From NCBI RefSeq assembly GCF_021191705.1, contig NZ_JAIWPU010000001.1:1-64000 (forward strand): a DNA stretch of 64,000 nucleotides. The letters are read 5' to 3'. The number at the start of each line of letters is the position of its first letter. The first letter of the stretch is position 1. Of the stretch, positions 12,059 through 23,339 are shown in pieces. The notes under the pieces are model-generated. The model saw only the letters and a list, made by a program, of their open reading frames with translations, had not been told where the DNA came from and made no database searches. Made by a program: the position numbers and the translations under genes. Origin of the DNA: Proluteimonas flavola. GTDB taxonomy: Bacteria; Pseudomonadota; Gammaproteobacteria; Xanthomonadales; Xanthomonadaceae.

Positions 12059-12256
12059 TCTGTGCTCCAGCGCGGCGCGCGCGGCCGCGTTTCAGGGGTG
12101 TCGTTCGGACCCTGAATTCTAGCAGGGGTGACACCGGGGTCCGGACGGGGGCGAACTGTATCGATTGCCAGCGCACCGGGGCTCGGCGATGATCCCGTGT
12201 TCAGGGGAGGATGCGGCATCATTGCGCGCCCGACCGCCCGCGCCCGAGTCCTGCCG

Positions 12257-14071
12257 ATGCCCCACTCCGCTGCGTCCCCGCTCCATCGCTGGCGCATGCC
12301 CGCGATCGGGCTGGCGATCGTGCTGATCGTGCTGGGTCCGTTCCTGATCATCCACGCGGCGACCGCTCAGGCCGACCGGGCGAACCAGGCGGTGATCCAC
12401 ACCTACCAGGTGCAGACGCTGATCCACTGGGTGTCGGCCGACGCGCGCAGCCTGGAAGGCGCGGCGGTGGCGCGGACGCGCGGCGTGGATACGCCGCTGA
12501 TCCACCAGCGCATCAGCGACGCGCGCGACCGCATCCTGCCCAACCTCGATCAGGTGCTGGTGCTGACCCGCGACAACCCGCAGCAGCAGGCCCGCCTGGG
12601 CGCGCTGCGCAACACGCTGGAAATGCGCCTGGCCAGGATCGACGCGGTCATCGAGTCCGCCGAGTCGGCGACCGGCGAGCAGATCCTCGAGATGATCGTG
12701 GTCTACCCGATCCAGCGCCTGGTGCAGGACACCGTCGCGGCCGAGCAGGCACTGTTGACCGAGCGCAAGCAGGCGGCCGAGCGCGCCAACCGGCAGGCCG
12801 ACCTTGCCAGCTGGACGGCAATGATCGTGCAGCTTCTGCTTCTGCTGTCCGCCAGCTACTTCGCGCTGCGCCAGCAGAGCGGGCGACTGGTGGCCGAGCG
12901 TCATGCCTCGCGGGCCAGCGCCCGTGCGCTGGTGGTGCTCGACAGCGTGCGCGAGCCGATCGTGCTGATCGACCGGGACCTGCGCGTGGTGATGCACAAC
13001 GCCGCGTTCGCCGAGCTCTACGGCATTGGCGACGAAATCCGCGGCCAGCGGCTGGATGCGGTCGGCGAAGGCGCGTGGGACAACGCCGAGACGCTGCGCC
13101 GGCTGCACGACGTGCTGGCCCGCGACCGCGAGCTGTGGGACCACCGGCTCAACCAGAGCACGGTGGACGGCATCGAACGCACCATGCTGCTCAATGCGCG
13201 GCGCATGCCGCTGCCCGACCGCGACGACGTCGTGGTGCTGATCACCGCGTCCGACGTGACCGCGCAGACCCTCAGCGAGCGCCAGATCCGCGATCTCAAC
13301 CAGCAGCTCGAAGGCAAGGTGGAGCAGGTCTCGGACGTCAACCGCGAGCTGGAGGCCTTCAGCTACTCGGTCTCGCACGATCTGCGCGCGCCGCTGCGGC
13401 ACATCGCCGGCTTCGCCGACAAGCTGGGGCGCCATCTGGGCACCGGGGTCGACGAGAAGACCACGCATTACCTCGGCGTCATCGGCGGCTCGGCGCGGCG
13501 CATGTCGGCGCTGATCGACGATCTGCTGGTGTATTCGCGCCTGGGCCGCAGCGCACTGCGCCTGCAGAGCGTGGACCTGCAGTCGCTGGTGGCCGACACC
13601 CGCGCGATGCTCGATTCGAACGCGGCAGCCGAACATCCCGGCCACCGCATCGAGTGGAACATCACCCCGCTGCCGATCGTCGTGGGCGACGAGAACATGC
13701 TGCGCCAGGTGTGGCTCAACCTGCTGGGCAACGCGGTCAAGTACAGCACCGGCAGCGAGCCGGCGCAGATCCACGTCGACTGCCGCCGCGTCGCCGATGG
13801 CGGCTATGAATTCAGCGTGCGCGACAATGGCGCCGGCTTCGACATGCAGTACGCGGGCAAGCTGTTCGGCGTGTTCCAGCGCCTGCATTCGGCCAGCGAG
13901 TTCCCCGGTACCGGCGTGGGGCTGGCCAGTGTCCGCCGTGTGCTCGGTCGCCACGGCGGCCGCATCTGGGCCGAGTCCGAGCCCGGCAAGGGCGCGACGT
14001 TCCACTTCACCCTGCCTGCTTCGGTCAACGAGGCAGGTTCGACTTCAACTCCAGGACATTCCCTGACATGA
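12257..14071 (+). CDS. Sensor histidine kinase with CHASE3-like sensor and PAS domain
   Basis: Membrane sensor kinase of about 604 residues from the ATG at 12257. An earlier in-frame start at 12128 would add 43 basic, low-complexity residues and looks less likely. Two membrane helices (about residues 12-32 and 190-210) flank a helical periplasmic region of CHASE3 type. A PAS domain follows (about 225-345), then HisKA with phospho-acceptor His374 in SYSVSHDLRAPLRHI, the bacteriophytochrome-like class, then HATPase_c with NAVKYS, DNGAGFDM and GTGVGLA boxes. The stop overlaps the next gene, a CheY-like regulator, by four bases. The trio is typical of Rcp1-type phosphorelays without an obvious DNA-binding output. 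The signal is unknown. Confidence 0.88.
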   Translation: MPHSAASPLHRWRMPAIGLAIVLIVLGPFLIIHAATAQADRANQAVIHTYQVQTLIHWVSADARSLEGAAVARTRGVDTPLIHQRISDARDRILPNLDQVLVLTRDNPQQQARLGALRNTLEMRLARIDAVIESAESATGEQILEMIVVYPIQRLVQDTVAAEQALLTERKQAAERANRQADLASWTAMIVQLLLLLSASYFALRQQSGRLVAERHASRASARALVVLDSVREPIVLIDRDLRVVMHNAAFAELYGIGDEIRGQRLDAVGEGAWDNAETLRRLHDVLARDRELWDHRLNQSTVDGIERTMLLNARRMPLPDRDDVVVLITASDVTAQTLSERQIRDLNQQLEGKVEQVSDVNRELEAFSYSVSHDLRAPLRHIAGFADKLGRHLGTGVDEKTTHYLGVIGGSARRMSALIDDLLVYSRLGRSALRLQSVDLQSLVADTRAMLDSNAAAEHPGHRIEWNITPLPIVVGDENMLRQVWLNLLGNAVKYSTGSEPAQIHVDCRRVADGGYEFSVRDNGAGFDMQYAGKLFGVFQRLHSASEFPGTGVGLASVRRVLGRHGGRIWAESEPGKGATFHFTLPASVNEAGSTSTPGHSLT

Positions 14072-14508
14072 GCGAAATCCGCACGATCCTCCTCGCCGAG
14101 GACAGCCCGCACGATGCCGAGATGGCGATCGATGCGCTGCGCGAAGCCCACCTCGCCAATCCCATCGTGCACGTGGAGGACGGCGTGGAAACGCTGGACT
14201 ACCTGTTGCAGCGCGGCAAGTACGCCGACCGCGCGCCGGGCGACCCGGCGGTGCTGCTGCTCGACATCAAGATGCCGCGCCTCGATGGCCTGGAAGTGCT
14301 CAAGCAGCTGCGCGAACACCCCACGCTCAAGCGCATGCCGGTGGTGATCCTGTCGTCGTCGCGCGAGGAAAGCGATCTGGCGCGCAGTTGGGACCTCGGC
14401 GTGAACGCCTACGTGGTCAAGCCGGTGGACGTGGACCAGTTCTTCGAGGCGGTGCGCACGCTCGGCAAGTTCTGGGCCGTGCTCAACGAAACGCCCGACG
14501 AAGAGTGA
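14068..14508 (+). CDS. Single-domain response regulator, Rcp1 type
   Basis: A 146-residue receiver-only protein. It has the acidic pocket (AEDSPHDAEM), phospho-acceptor Asp66 in LLLDIKMPRLDG, the switch residues ILSSS, and the conserved lysine in AYVVKPVD. The extended loop between helix 1 and the aspartate (DYLLQRGKYADR) is characteristic of the Rcp1 group that partners phytochrome-like kinases. It overlaps the kinase stop by four bases and its own stop overlaps the next regulator by one base (TGATG). It most likely takes phosphate from the upstream kinase and passes it on, since it has no output domain. Confidence 0.93.
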   Translation: MSEIRTILLAEDSPHDAEMAIDALREAHLANPIVHVEDGVETLDYLLQRGKYADRAPGDPAVLLLDIKMPRLDGLEVLKQLREHPTLKRMPVVILSSSREESDLARSWDLGVNAYVVKPVDVDQFFEAVRTLGKFWAVLNETPDEE

Positions 14509-14879
14509 TGGCCGGGGCCGCGCCGCTGCGGGTGCTGATCGTCGACGACTCGCCCGACGACGCCGAGCTGACCGAACTGGCCCTGCGCGATGGGGGGCTC
14601 GCGGTGGAGGTCCGCCGCGCCCATGGCGAGGCGGGGGTGACCGGCCTGCTGCGCGATTTCCGCCCGCAGCTGGTGCTCTCGGACGTGAACCTGCCCGGTT
14701 TCTCCGGCGCCGAGGCGATGGCCATGGCGCGCGCGGCGCTGCCCGGCGTGCCGGTGGTGTTCCTGACCGGCTCGTCGATCGGCGCGCCCGGCGAAACCCT
14801 GCCCGAGGGCGACGGGCTGCTGCTCAAGGACGACCTGGACCGCCTGCCGGACCTGCTGCGCGGCCTGCTCGGGCGCTGA
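14508..14879 (+). CDS. Second single-domain response regulator
   Basis: A 123-residue receiver-only protein starting at the ATG that overlaps the previous stop by one base. Acidic residues lie in IVDDSPDDAEL, the phospho-acceptor is Asp59 in LVLSDVNLPGFSG, the T-type switch is in VFLTGSS, and a lysine is in LLLKDDLD. The region after beta-4 is short and irregular compared with the first regulator. It completes a kinase-regulator-regulator operon; with no output domain it may act as a phosphate sink or contact another enzyme. Partner and output are unknown. Confidence 0.88.
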   Translation: MAGAAPLRVLIVDDSPDDAELTELALRDGGLAVEVRRAHGEAGVTGLLRDFRPQLVLSDVNLPGFSGAEAMAMARAALPGVPVVFLTGSSIGAPGETLPEGDGLLLKDDLDRLPDLLRGLLGR

Positions 14880-14916
14880 AGCGCGCCGGCCGCCCGGCCA
14901 CACGCGCTGCCGGCGG

Positions 14917-16422
14917 TCACCAGAGGCCGAGCAGCCGCCACCACAAGAGGCCGACGCTGGCGTAGACCAGCAGCTGCAGCACGCACATCGCCAGGCCCAC
15001 GCGCCACCACAATCCCAGGCTGACGTAGCCGCTGCCGAAGATCACCGGCGAGGTGCCGGTGGCGTAGTGGGTCAGCGTCATCATCGCCGTCGAGCCGGCA
15101 ACCATCATCAGCACGAACGGCACCACGTAGTCGGCCGGGACCAGTTGCACGCCGACGGTCAGGAACGCGAGCATCATCGCGCTGATGTGCGCGGTGGTGC
15201 TGGCGAACAGGTAGTGCGAGAACACGAACAGCAGCACCAGCACCGTCGCCGCGGCCTGCCAGCCCATGCCGCTGCCGACGATCGCGTCGCGCATGCCGTC
15301 GGAGAACCAGCCGATCACGCCGAGCCTGTTGAGCTGCTCGGCCATCATCACCAGCGCGCCGAACCAGATCAGCGTGTCCCAGGCGCTTTTTTCCGACAGC
15401 ACGTCGTCCCAGTCGATGGTGCCGGTGATGATCAGCGTGAACAGGCCCAGGAACGCCACCACGGTCGGATCGAGCACGAACGCATCGCCCAGCAGCAGTG
15501 CCGGCACGTTGGCCCACAGCAGCAGGAGCATCGCGAAGGTCCCCAGCATCACCTTCTCCTTCGCCGCCAGCGGGCCCATCCTGCGCAGTTCTTCGCGGGC
15601 GAAGCGCGGGGCGTCCGGGGTCGCACGCAGTTCCGGCGGCGACAGCAGGTGCACCACCAGCGGCATCAGCACGATGCACACCAGGCCGGGCAGCAGCATG
15701 CACAGCGCCCAGGTGGTCCACGACAGCTGGAAATCGCCGCCGGTCGCGCGCGCCACGTAGTCGACGACCAGCGGATTGGGCGCGGTGGCGGTGACGAACA
15801 TGCCCGAAGTGATCGGGTTGGCGTGCATGTTGACCAGGGCCAGGTAGGTGCCCACCTTGCCCTGGGTGCCCTTGGCCGGGTCGGAATCGAACGCGCTGGC
15901 GATCGAGCGCATGATCGGGTGCACCACGCCGCCGCCGCGCGCGGTGTTGCTGGGGGTGAACGGTGCCAGCAGCAGGTCGCAGGCGGCCAGGCCGTAGCCG
16001 ATGCCGACCGAGCGCCTGCCCAGCAGGCGGATGAACAGCAGGCCGATGCGGTTGCCCAGGCCGGTCTTCTTGACCCCGCGCGAGATCAGGATCGCGACGA
16101 CGATCAGCCAGATCAGCGGGCTGGAGAAGCTGCCCAGCGCATCGCGCATCGCGCCGGCGGAACTGTCGGAGGTGACCTGGGTCAGCGCGACGATGACGAT
16201 CGCCATCATCGCCATGACCCCGATCGGCATCACCTTGAGGATGATCGCCACGATGGTGGTCAGGAAGATCGCGACCAGTCGCCAGCCCTCCGGCGTCAAG
16301 CCTTCGGGACGCGGCAACAGCAGCAGGATCAGCAGGACGGCAGTGGTGATCGCCGCGGGCACGATGCGGAACGGCACGGCGCTGCGGAAATGGGCCAGGG
16401 TGTCGCGGATGGAATTGCGCAT
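14917..16422 (-). CDS. DASS-family anion (dicarboxylate) transporter
   Basis: A 501-residue inner-membrane transporter of the divalent anion:sodium symporter family (SLC13, CitT/YbhI/TtdT type). About a dozen hydrophobic segments are visible. Two family hallmarks are present: the PFTPSNTARGGGVVHPI loop of the first re-entrant hairpin and the second-half SHYLFASTTAH segment, with SNT-like motifs for substrate and sodium. Likely substrates are C4-dicarboxylates or 2-oxoglutarate. It lies 189 bases downstream of the malic enzyme gene on the same strand, so import of malate followed by conversion to pyruvate is a reasonable inference. The exact substrate cannot be read from sequence. Confidence 0.9.
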   Translation of the reverse strand: MRNSIRDTLAHFRSAVPFRIVPAAITTAVLLILLLLPRPEGLTPEGWRLVAIFLTTIVAIILKVMPIGVMAMMAIVIVALTQVTSDSSAGAMRDALGSFSSPLIWLIVVAILISRGVKKTGLGNRIGLLFIRLLGRRSVGIGYGLAACDLLLAPFTPSNTARGGGVVHPIMRSIASAFDSDPAKGTQGKVGTYLALVNMHANPITSGMFVTATAPNPLVVDYVARATGGDFQLSWTTWALCMLLPGLVCIVLMPLVVHLLSPPELRATPDAPRFAREELRRMGPLAAKEKVMLGTFAMLLLLWANVPALLLGDAFVLDPTVVAFLGLFTLIITGTIDWDDVLSEKSAWDTLIWFGALVMMAEQLNRLGVIGWFSDGMRDAIVGSGMGWQAAATVLVLLFVFSHYLFASTTAHISAMMLAFLTVGVQLVPADYVVPFVLMMVAGSTAMMTLTHYATGTSPVIFGSGYVSLGLWWRVGLAMCVLQLLVYASVGLLWWRLLGLW

Positions 16423-16611
16423 CGAACAGGCTCTGCTCGCGGATCCCCGCCCGCGTTGCCCGCATTGTCGCCGATCGCGTGCGCTGCCCGCGCCACGTGG
16501 GCATGGCGGCGAAGACGCGCCCCGCCGCGAACCGCATCGCAGGCGGTCCTGGCGCGGCGCCGCACGCTCCAGGACGCTGCGCCACCGCGACCGCGGCGGC
16601 GCAGTCCCGGA

Positions 16612-18897
<2,286 letters not shown>

Positions 18898-19010
18898 CGT
18901 CGGGGGATCTGCTCTGGGGAAAATGACGCGGGACAGGATTCTAACCCCGCCCCGCGCAAACCCCTGGACGGGGGCGTGTGGTCCGCTTCAGGCGCGGTCG
19001 GCGGGGCCGG

Positions 19011-20492
19011 TCAGAACACCACCTGGGTGCGGACGTTGAACGTGCGGCCCGAATCCTGGCCCGCGTAGGCGCCGACCTGGTTGTCGGTGTTCCAGCGCAC
19101 CACGTTGAACATCACGCGCGACCAGTTGTTGAGGTACCAGTTCAGGCCGAGCGTCCACGCATCGGCCTCGCCGCCGCGCGCGGCGTCGGTGAAGTCGTAC
19201 TTGTCGTAGCGCATTGCCAGCTCCCACGCGCCGATGCCGCCGTCGGTGACCGGTCGCGCCACGCGGGTGGTGCCCCAGACGCCCGAGCGTGCGCTGAAAC
19301 CGGGTTTCTCGCCGGTGATCAGCCAGCCGGCGTAGGCCGAATGCGCCTTCTGGTCGACATCGCCGACCGAGGTCGAGCGCAGCGTGGTCTCGCTGGTCTC
19401 TGCGAAGGCCCAGAAGTTGCGGAAAGTGCCGCCCAGCTCCGCGCCCCAGGCCTGCTCGCCGGTGACGTCGTTGATGGCGCTGGCCGACACGCGCACGTTG
19501 TCGTTGAAGCGCGCGGCCACGCGCGGCGTGCGGTTGATGCGGTTGGTGTCGACGCCGTAGTCCTCGTGGACGTACCAGCCACCGACATGCAGGAAGCCGG
19601 ACGGGCGCTTGATCGGGTTCACGTGGCCGCGGAACGCATACGTCAGCGAATCGGACTCGGTGCCGGTGTTGCCCACGTCGTCGCCGGTGATACCGAAGGT
19701 GGTGTGCCAGTTCTGGCCGATCATCTTCATCTGCACGCCGAGGCCGAAGTAGCCGCTGGCCGGCATGCCGACGCTGGCGACCGCGTTGCGTTCCATGAAG
19801 GGCGTGCGGGTGAGCGTGGTGCTGGCATCGATGGCGCGGTCTTTGAGCTTGTTGCCGACGTAGAACTCGGTCGGAATGCTGCCCAGCATCGTGTCCCAGC
19901 TCAGGTAGGCATCCGACAGGCTGACGGTGTTGTTCGACAGTTCGGCGTCGAGCTTGTAGCCAAGCGCGCCGATGTTGCCCTGCGCGCCGAGGCGCGCCTG
20001 GCGCAGGTTGGTGCCGGTGATGTTGCGGGTGTCGAAGTCCGAGCCGTGGGTGGACGAGAAGTCGACCAGCACGCGGCCGCGCGGATTGAAGGTGAAGCTG
20101 CGGTCGCTGTTGCGGAACTCGGGACCGCCGCGACGCCAGCTGACGTTGCCGCCACCGCCGCCCGTGCCGCCGCCGGCGGCGAGTTGCGCGACCTGGGCCT
20201 GCAGGATGGCCATGTCGTCCTGGCGGGTGTCGGCGACGGCGGCGTCGATCTGCGCCTGCACGCCATCGGTGGGCGCTTCCGGGGACGCTGCGGCGACGGC
20301 CGGTGCGCCCATCGCATCGAGGCGCTGGTTGAGCGCCTGCAGTTGCGCGGATTGCTGGCGGATCTGCTCGGCCTGCAGGCGGATCAGTTCACGCAGTTCG
20401 GTTTCGGTGGCGGTATCGGCGGCCAGGGCGGGCAGCGCGGCCAGGCCCAGCAGCGCGCCGGCAGCCAGCGCGCGGGTGTGTGTGCGATTCAT
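19011..20492 (-). CDS. OprO/OprP-type outer-membrane porin with coiled-coil N-terminus
   Basis: A 493-residue outer-membrane protein. The signal peptide ends near ALAAD (about residue 24). A short coiled coil follows (ELIRLQAEQIRQQSAQL), then a glycine-rich linker, then a beta-barrel of phosphate-selective porin O/P type. The chain ends in a terminal phenylalanine (TQVVF), as required for barrel assembly. A 16-stranded barrel is expected for the family. The gene is 34 bases downstream of a secreted esterase and probably co-transcribed with it. A second porin of the same family is transcribed divergently at 21970, so esterase and porins may serve one nutrient. Substrate is not known; DcaP-like dicarboxylate uptake is an alternative to phosphate. 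Confidence 0.9.
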   Translation of the reverse strand: MNRTHTRALAAGALLGLAALPALAADTATETELRELIRLQAEQIRQQSAQLQALNQRLDAMGAPAVAAASPEAPTDGVQAQIDAAVADTRQDDMAILQAQVAQLAAGGGTGGGGGNVSWRRGGPEFRNSDRSFTFNPRGRVLVDFSSTHGSDFDTRNITGTNLRQARLGAQGNIGALGYKLDAELSNNTVSLSDAYLSWDTMLGSIPTEFYVGNKLKDRAIDASTTLTRTPFMERNAVASVGMPASGYFGLGVQMKMIGQNWHTTFGITGDDVGNTGTESDSLTYAFRGHVNPIKRPSGFLHVGGWYVHEDYGVDTNRINRTPRVAARFNDNVRVSASAINDVTGEQAWGAELGGTFRNFWAFAETSETTLRSTSVGDVDQKAHSAYAGWLITGEKPGFSARSGVWGTTRVARPVTDGGIGAWELAMRYDKYDFTDAARGGEADAWTLGLNWYLNNWSRVMFNVVRWNTDNQVGAYAGQDSGRTFNVRTQVVF

Positions 20493-20526
20493 TCGATGGT
20501 CTCTCCCGGTATGCGGCGTGGACGGC

Positions 20527-21552
20527 TCAGTCGCCGTCTTCTTCGAAATCGGCGTCGTCGCTGTCGACCGGCGGCGGCGACAGCGGTGCGGTCTGGCCCG
20601 TCAACGGCTGCAGGCTGACCGGCGGCGCGGCCATGAAGCCGTTCGCGCGCGCCCAGGTGGCGAACAGGCGCGGCCACTGGGCGACCTGCGTGCCGGGCCG
20701 GCCGAGGCCCCAGCTGTGGCCGCCGCGATCGAAGACGTGCAGCTCCACCGGCACGTTCTGTGCGCGCGCGGCCTGGAACATCAACAGGCTGTGGTGGACA
20801 TCGGCGATGCGGTCGTCGGCGGCGTGGGCGAGGAACACCGGCGGCATGTCGCTGCGCACGTGGCCTTCGACCGAATAGGCCTCGACGGCGTCGGGCTGGG
20901 TGGCGAGTTCGCGACGGCTGCGCGTGGTGTCGTACGGGGGTTTCAGCGTGACCACCGGATACAGCATCGCCAGGAAATCCGGACGCGACGGCAGCCGGTC
21001 GCTGGCGTCGAGCGCGGGATAGAAGTCGTGGTCGAAGCGCGTCGACAGGATGCCGGCGAGGTTCGCACCCGCCGACGATCCCATGACGCCGATCTTCGCC
21101 GGATCGATGCCGAGTTCGCCGGCGTTCGCGCGCAGCAGGCGCATCGCCCGCTGGCCGTCGGCGAACGGTGCGGACGCCGGCCAGCCGTCGACCGGCATGC
21201 GGTAGTACAGCACCGCCGTGGTCACGCCGATCGAGGCCAGCCACTGCGCCATCGGACGCGCGGCGGTGCCGACCTGGATGCGGAAGTAGCCGCCGCCGCC
21301 GAGGATCAGCACCGCGGTGCCGTTCGGATTCGCAGGGCGGTGGATCTCCATGCGCGGCTGCGAAACCCGGGTGACCGCCCCCATCGAACTGCCTTCGTTG
21401 CCGACCTGTTCCGGTCCCTGGACCACACGGGGCAGGTGCCCCTCGGGCCACAGGTCGAGCATCTGCACGGTCTGCGCCGATGCCGGCACTGCCAGACAAC
21501 AGGCAGCCAGTAGCGCCAGCAGACTGCCGGCGTGTCGTATTGTCGATGTCAT
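20527..21552 (-). CDS. Secreted alpha/beta hydrolase (esterase of the BD-FAE/acetylxylan type)
   Basis: A protein of about 341 residues from the ATG at 21552, which has GGGAGGG upstream and opens with a signal peptide ending ASAQ; a longer in-frame start at 21675 lacks both. The fold markers are an oxyanion loop LILGGGGYF, nucleophile Ser in MGSSAGANLAG, aspartate in HAADDRIADV and histidine in RGGHSWGLG, the BD-FAE/axeA2-like triad. It is periplasmic or secreted. Such enzymes remove acetyl or other acyl groups from sugars or plant polymers. It is followed after 34 bases by a porin, consistent with release of a small product outside and uptake through the porin. The acidic tail (DSDDADFEEDGD) is unusual. 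The specific substrate is unknown. Confidence 0.88.
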   Translation of the reverse strand: MTSTIRHAGSLLALLAACCLAVPASAQTVQMLDLWPEGHLPRVVQGPEQVGNEGSSMGAVTRVSQPRMEIHRPANPNGTAVLILGGGGYFRIQVGTAARPMAQWLASIGVTTAVLYYRMPVDGWPASAPFADGQRAMRLLRANAGELGIDPAKIGVMGSSAGANLAGILSTRFDHDFYPALDASDRLPSRPDFLAMLYPVVTLKPPYDTTRSRRELATQPDAVEAYSVEGHVRSDMPPVFLAHAADDRIADVHHSLLMFQAARAQNVPVELHVFDRGGHSWGLGRPGTQVAQWPRLFATWARANGFMAAPPVSLQPLTGQTAPLSPPPVDSDDADFEEDGD

Positions 21553-21969
21553 GTCGTGCCCTCCCGCACGGCGTACGCGTTCCATGCCGGGCCGCTGAAG
21601 GGATTGCACACACAGCGGACCGGCTCGATCTTCCGGGGTTCGAGCGAACCTGCGGAAAGCGGCATCGCGTGGCACACGGGCCTACGAACCGTGCCACGTT
21701 GTAACGCGCGTGCGCCCCGATCACCGATAGCGCATTGGTAGTACGCAGGACATGGGGCGCGCGCCGCGCTGCGCCGCGCAACACCACCCGAGGCCATTGC
21801 AGGCCCGACGCGACATGCGCGGGGATCGATGGCACGCCATAGTCCCTTCGGACTACCTCACGTGCCCGCGAGACACCGCCGCCCTAGAATTCCCTGCGCG
21901 CGCGAGCATTCGCGTCCCTCCACCGCAGCAGGTCGCTCCGCGCCCGGCTGCCGCCGCCCCAAGGATTCC
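21553..21969. other. Divergent intergenic region between esterase and second porin
   Basis: About 417 bases separate the divergently transcribed esterase-porin pair and the second porin. It must hold both promoters. I see no convincing sigma-70 boxes, operator palindrome or small gene; base composition is a little less GC-rich around 21690-21740. Confidence 0.4.
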
Positions 21970-23145
21970 ATGCGCTCCCTCCTTCCCCCGCTTCTGGTGC
22001 TGTGCGCCTGCACCGCCGCCACGCCCGCCTTCGCCGCCGAAGGCGCGCAGGCCTGGCCGCCGAAATTCACGTTCTCTGACGAGACCGAAATCGCGCTCAC
22101 CGGCAACTTCGCCTGGGACCACAGCGATTTCAGCGGCGATGCCCGGCTCGGCAGCGACAACGGCATGCGCCGCCGCGAGTTCGGCGCGACGGTGAAGAAG
22201 GCCGGCGTCTGGGACGCGATGGTCTATTTCGACTTCGAGTCCAAGAGCTGGCTGGACGTCTTCGTGCGCTTCGACAGCAGGCACTTCTTCGATCGCGACC
22301 TCGGCAAGCTGCGCGTCGGCTACATGAAGGTGCCGGTGGGCCTGGAAGGCGTGACCAGTTCGCGCGCGGGCACGTTCATGGAACTGGCGGCGCCGATCCA
22401 GGCGATCTACCAGGGCCGCCGCACCGGCGTGGAATGGACGCTCGAGCAGGACCAGGCGCTGTTCCAGCTCGGCGGCTACGGCGGCCAGGACCTGCAGGGC
22501 GACAACCCCGGCCAGACCTACGCCGCGCGCGCCGCATGGACGCCGCGCAAGTCCGCCGGCGACGTGCTGCACCTGGGCATCGCCGCCTCGCGCGAGAACC
22601 CGCAGGGCTGGACCGACGGCCGCGGCGTGGCGTTCGATCCGAACGCGCGCCTGCGTGCACGCCCGGGCGCCGGCCTGACCGACGTGCGCCTGGTCGATTC
22701 GGGCAACCTCGCGCCGGTCGGCCACATCCGCCGCACGGGCCTGGAAGGCATCTGGATCCAGGGCCCGGTGTCGCTGCAGGCCGAACTGCTGCGCGCCGAG
22801 ATCGCGCGCGACGACGGCCTGGCCGACTACCGCGCCGATGGCGGCTATCTGTCGGCGAGTTGGCTGCTGACCGGCGAGAGCCGTCCGTACTCGGCCGGCA
22901 ACGTCGCCAACCCGAAGCCGGCGAACGGCTACGGCGCGGTCGAACTCGCCGCGCGCTACAGCACGCTCGATCTCGACGACGGCCCGGTCGGCGGCGGTCG
23001 CCAGCACGACTGGACTTTCGGCGCGAACTGGTACCTGACGCCGTACGTGAAGCTGCAGGCCAACTACGTGCGCCTCAACGCCACCCGCAACGGCGTGACC
23101 ACCAGCCCCGACGCGGTGGAAGTGCGCGCACAGGTGCATTTCTGA
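21970..23145 (+). CDS. OprO/OprP-type outer-membrane porin
   Basis: A 391-residue outer-membrane porin from the ATG at 21970, chosen because AAGG lies just upstream and the protein then opens with a signal peptide (MRSLLPPLLVLCAC... ending AFAAE). Mature sequence is of the phosphate-selective porin O/P type: an opening barrel strand (TGNFAWDHSDF), alternating aromatic strands throughout, and a C-terminal phenylalanine (AQVHF). A characteristic family stretch is GYMKVPVGLEG. It is transcribed away from the esterase-porin pair, whose porin belongs to the same family, and is followed by a perfect 14-bp hairpin. Polyphosphate or phosphate uptake is the family role; the true substrate here is unproven. 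Confidence 0.9.
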   Translation: MRSLLPPLLVLCACTAATPAFAAEGAQAWPPKFTFSDETEIALTGNFAWDHSDFSGDARLGSDNGMRRREFGATVKKAGVWDAMVYFDFESKSWLDVFVRFDSRHFFDRDLGKLRVGYMKVPVGLEGVTSSRAGTFMELAAPIQAIYQGRRTGVEWTLEQDQALFQLGGYGGQDLQGDNPGQTYAARAAWTPRKSAGDVLHLGIAASRENPQGWTDGRGVAFDPNARLRARPGAGLTDVRLVDSGNLAPVGHIRRTGLEGIWIQGPVSLQAELLRAEIARDDGLADYRADGGYLSASWLLTGESRPYSAGNVANPKPANGYGAVELAARYSTLDLDDGPVGGGRQHDWTFGANWYLTPYVKLQANYVRLNATRNGVTTSPDAVEVRAQVHF

Positions 23146-23155
23146 TCGAGCCGCT

Positions 23156-23186
23156 CGACCCACGCCGGCCGGGCCGGCGTGGGTCG
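23156..23186 (+). terminator. Perfect 14-bp hairpin after the porin gene
   Basis: CGACCCACGCCGGC at 23156-23169 pairs exactly with 23173-23186 around a three-base loop. It starts ten bases after the porin stop. No T-run follows, so it is a probable but not classic terminator. Confidence 0.55.
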
Positions 23187-23339
23187 CCCGTTCGCCGCCG
23201 GCGCCCCCGCCGTCGCGCGACCCGAAACGCCAGGTGCCGCGCGGCCTGCCGCTGAATCGACGCCATCCGCATCCCGTCCGTGCTTCAGCGCGCGGCCTGG
23301 CCGCCGATACCGTGGATTGGCCCGCCCGGTTCCGTCGTC

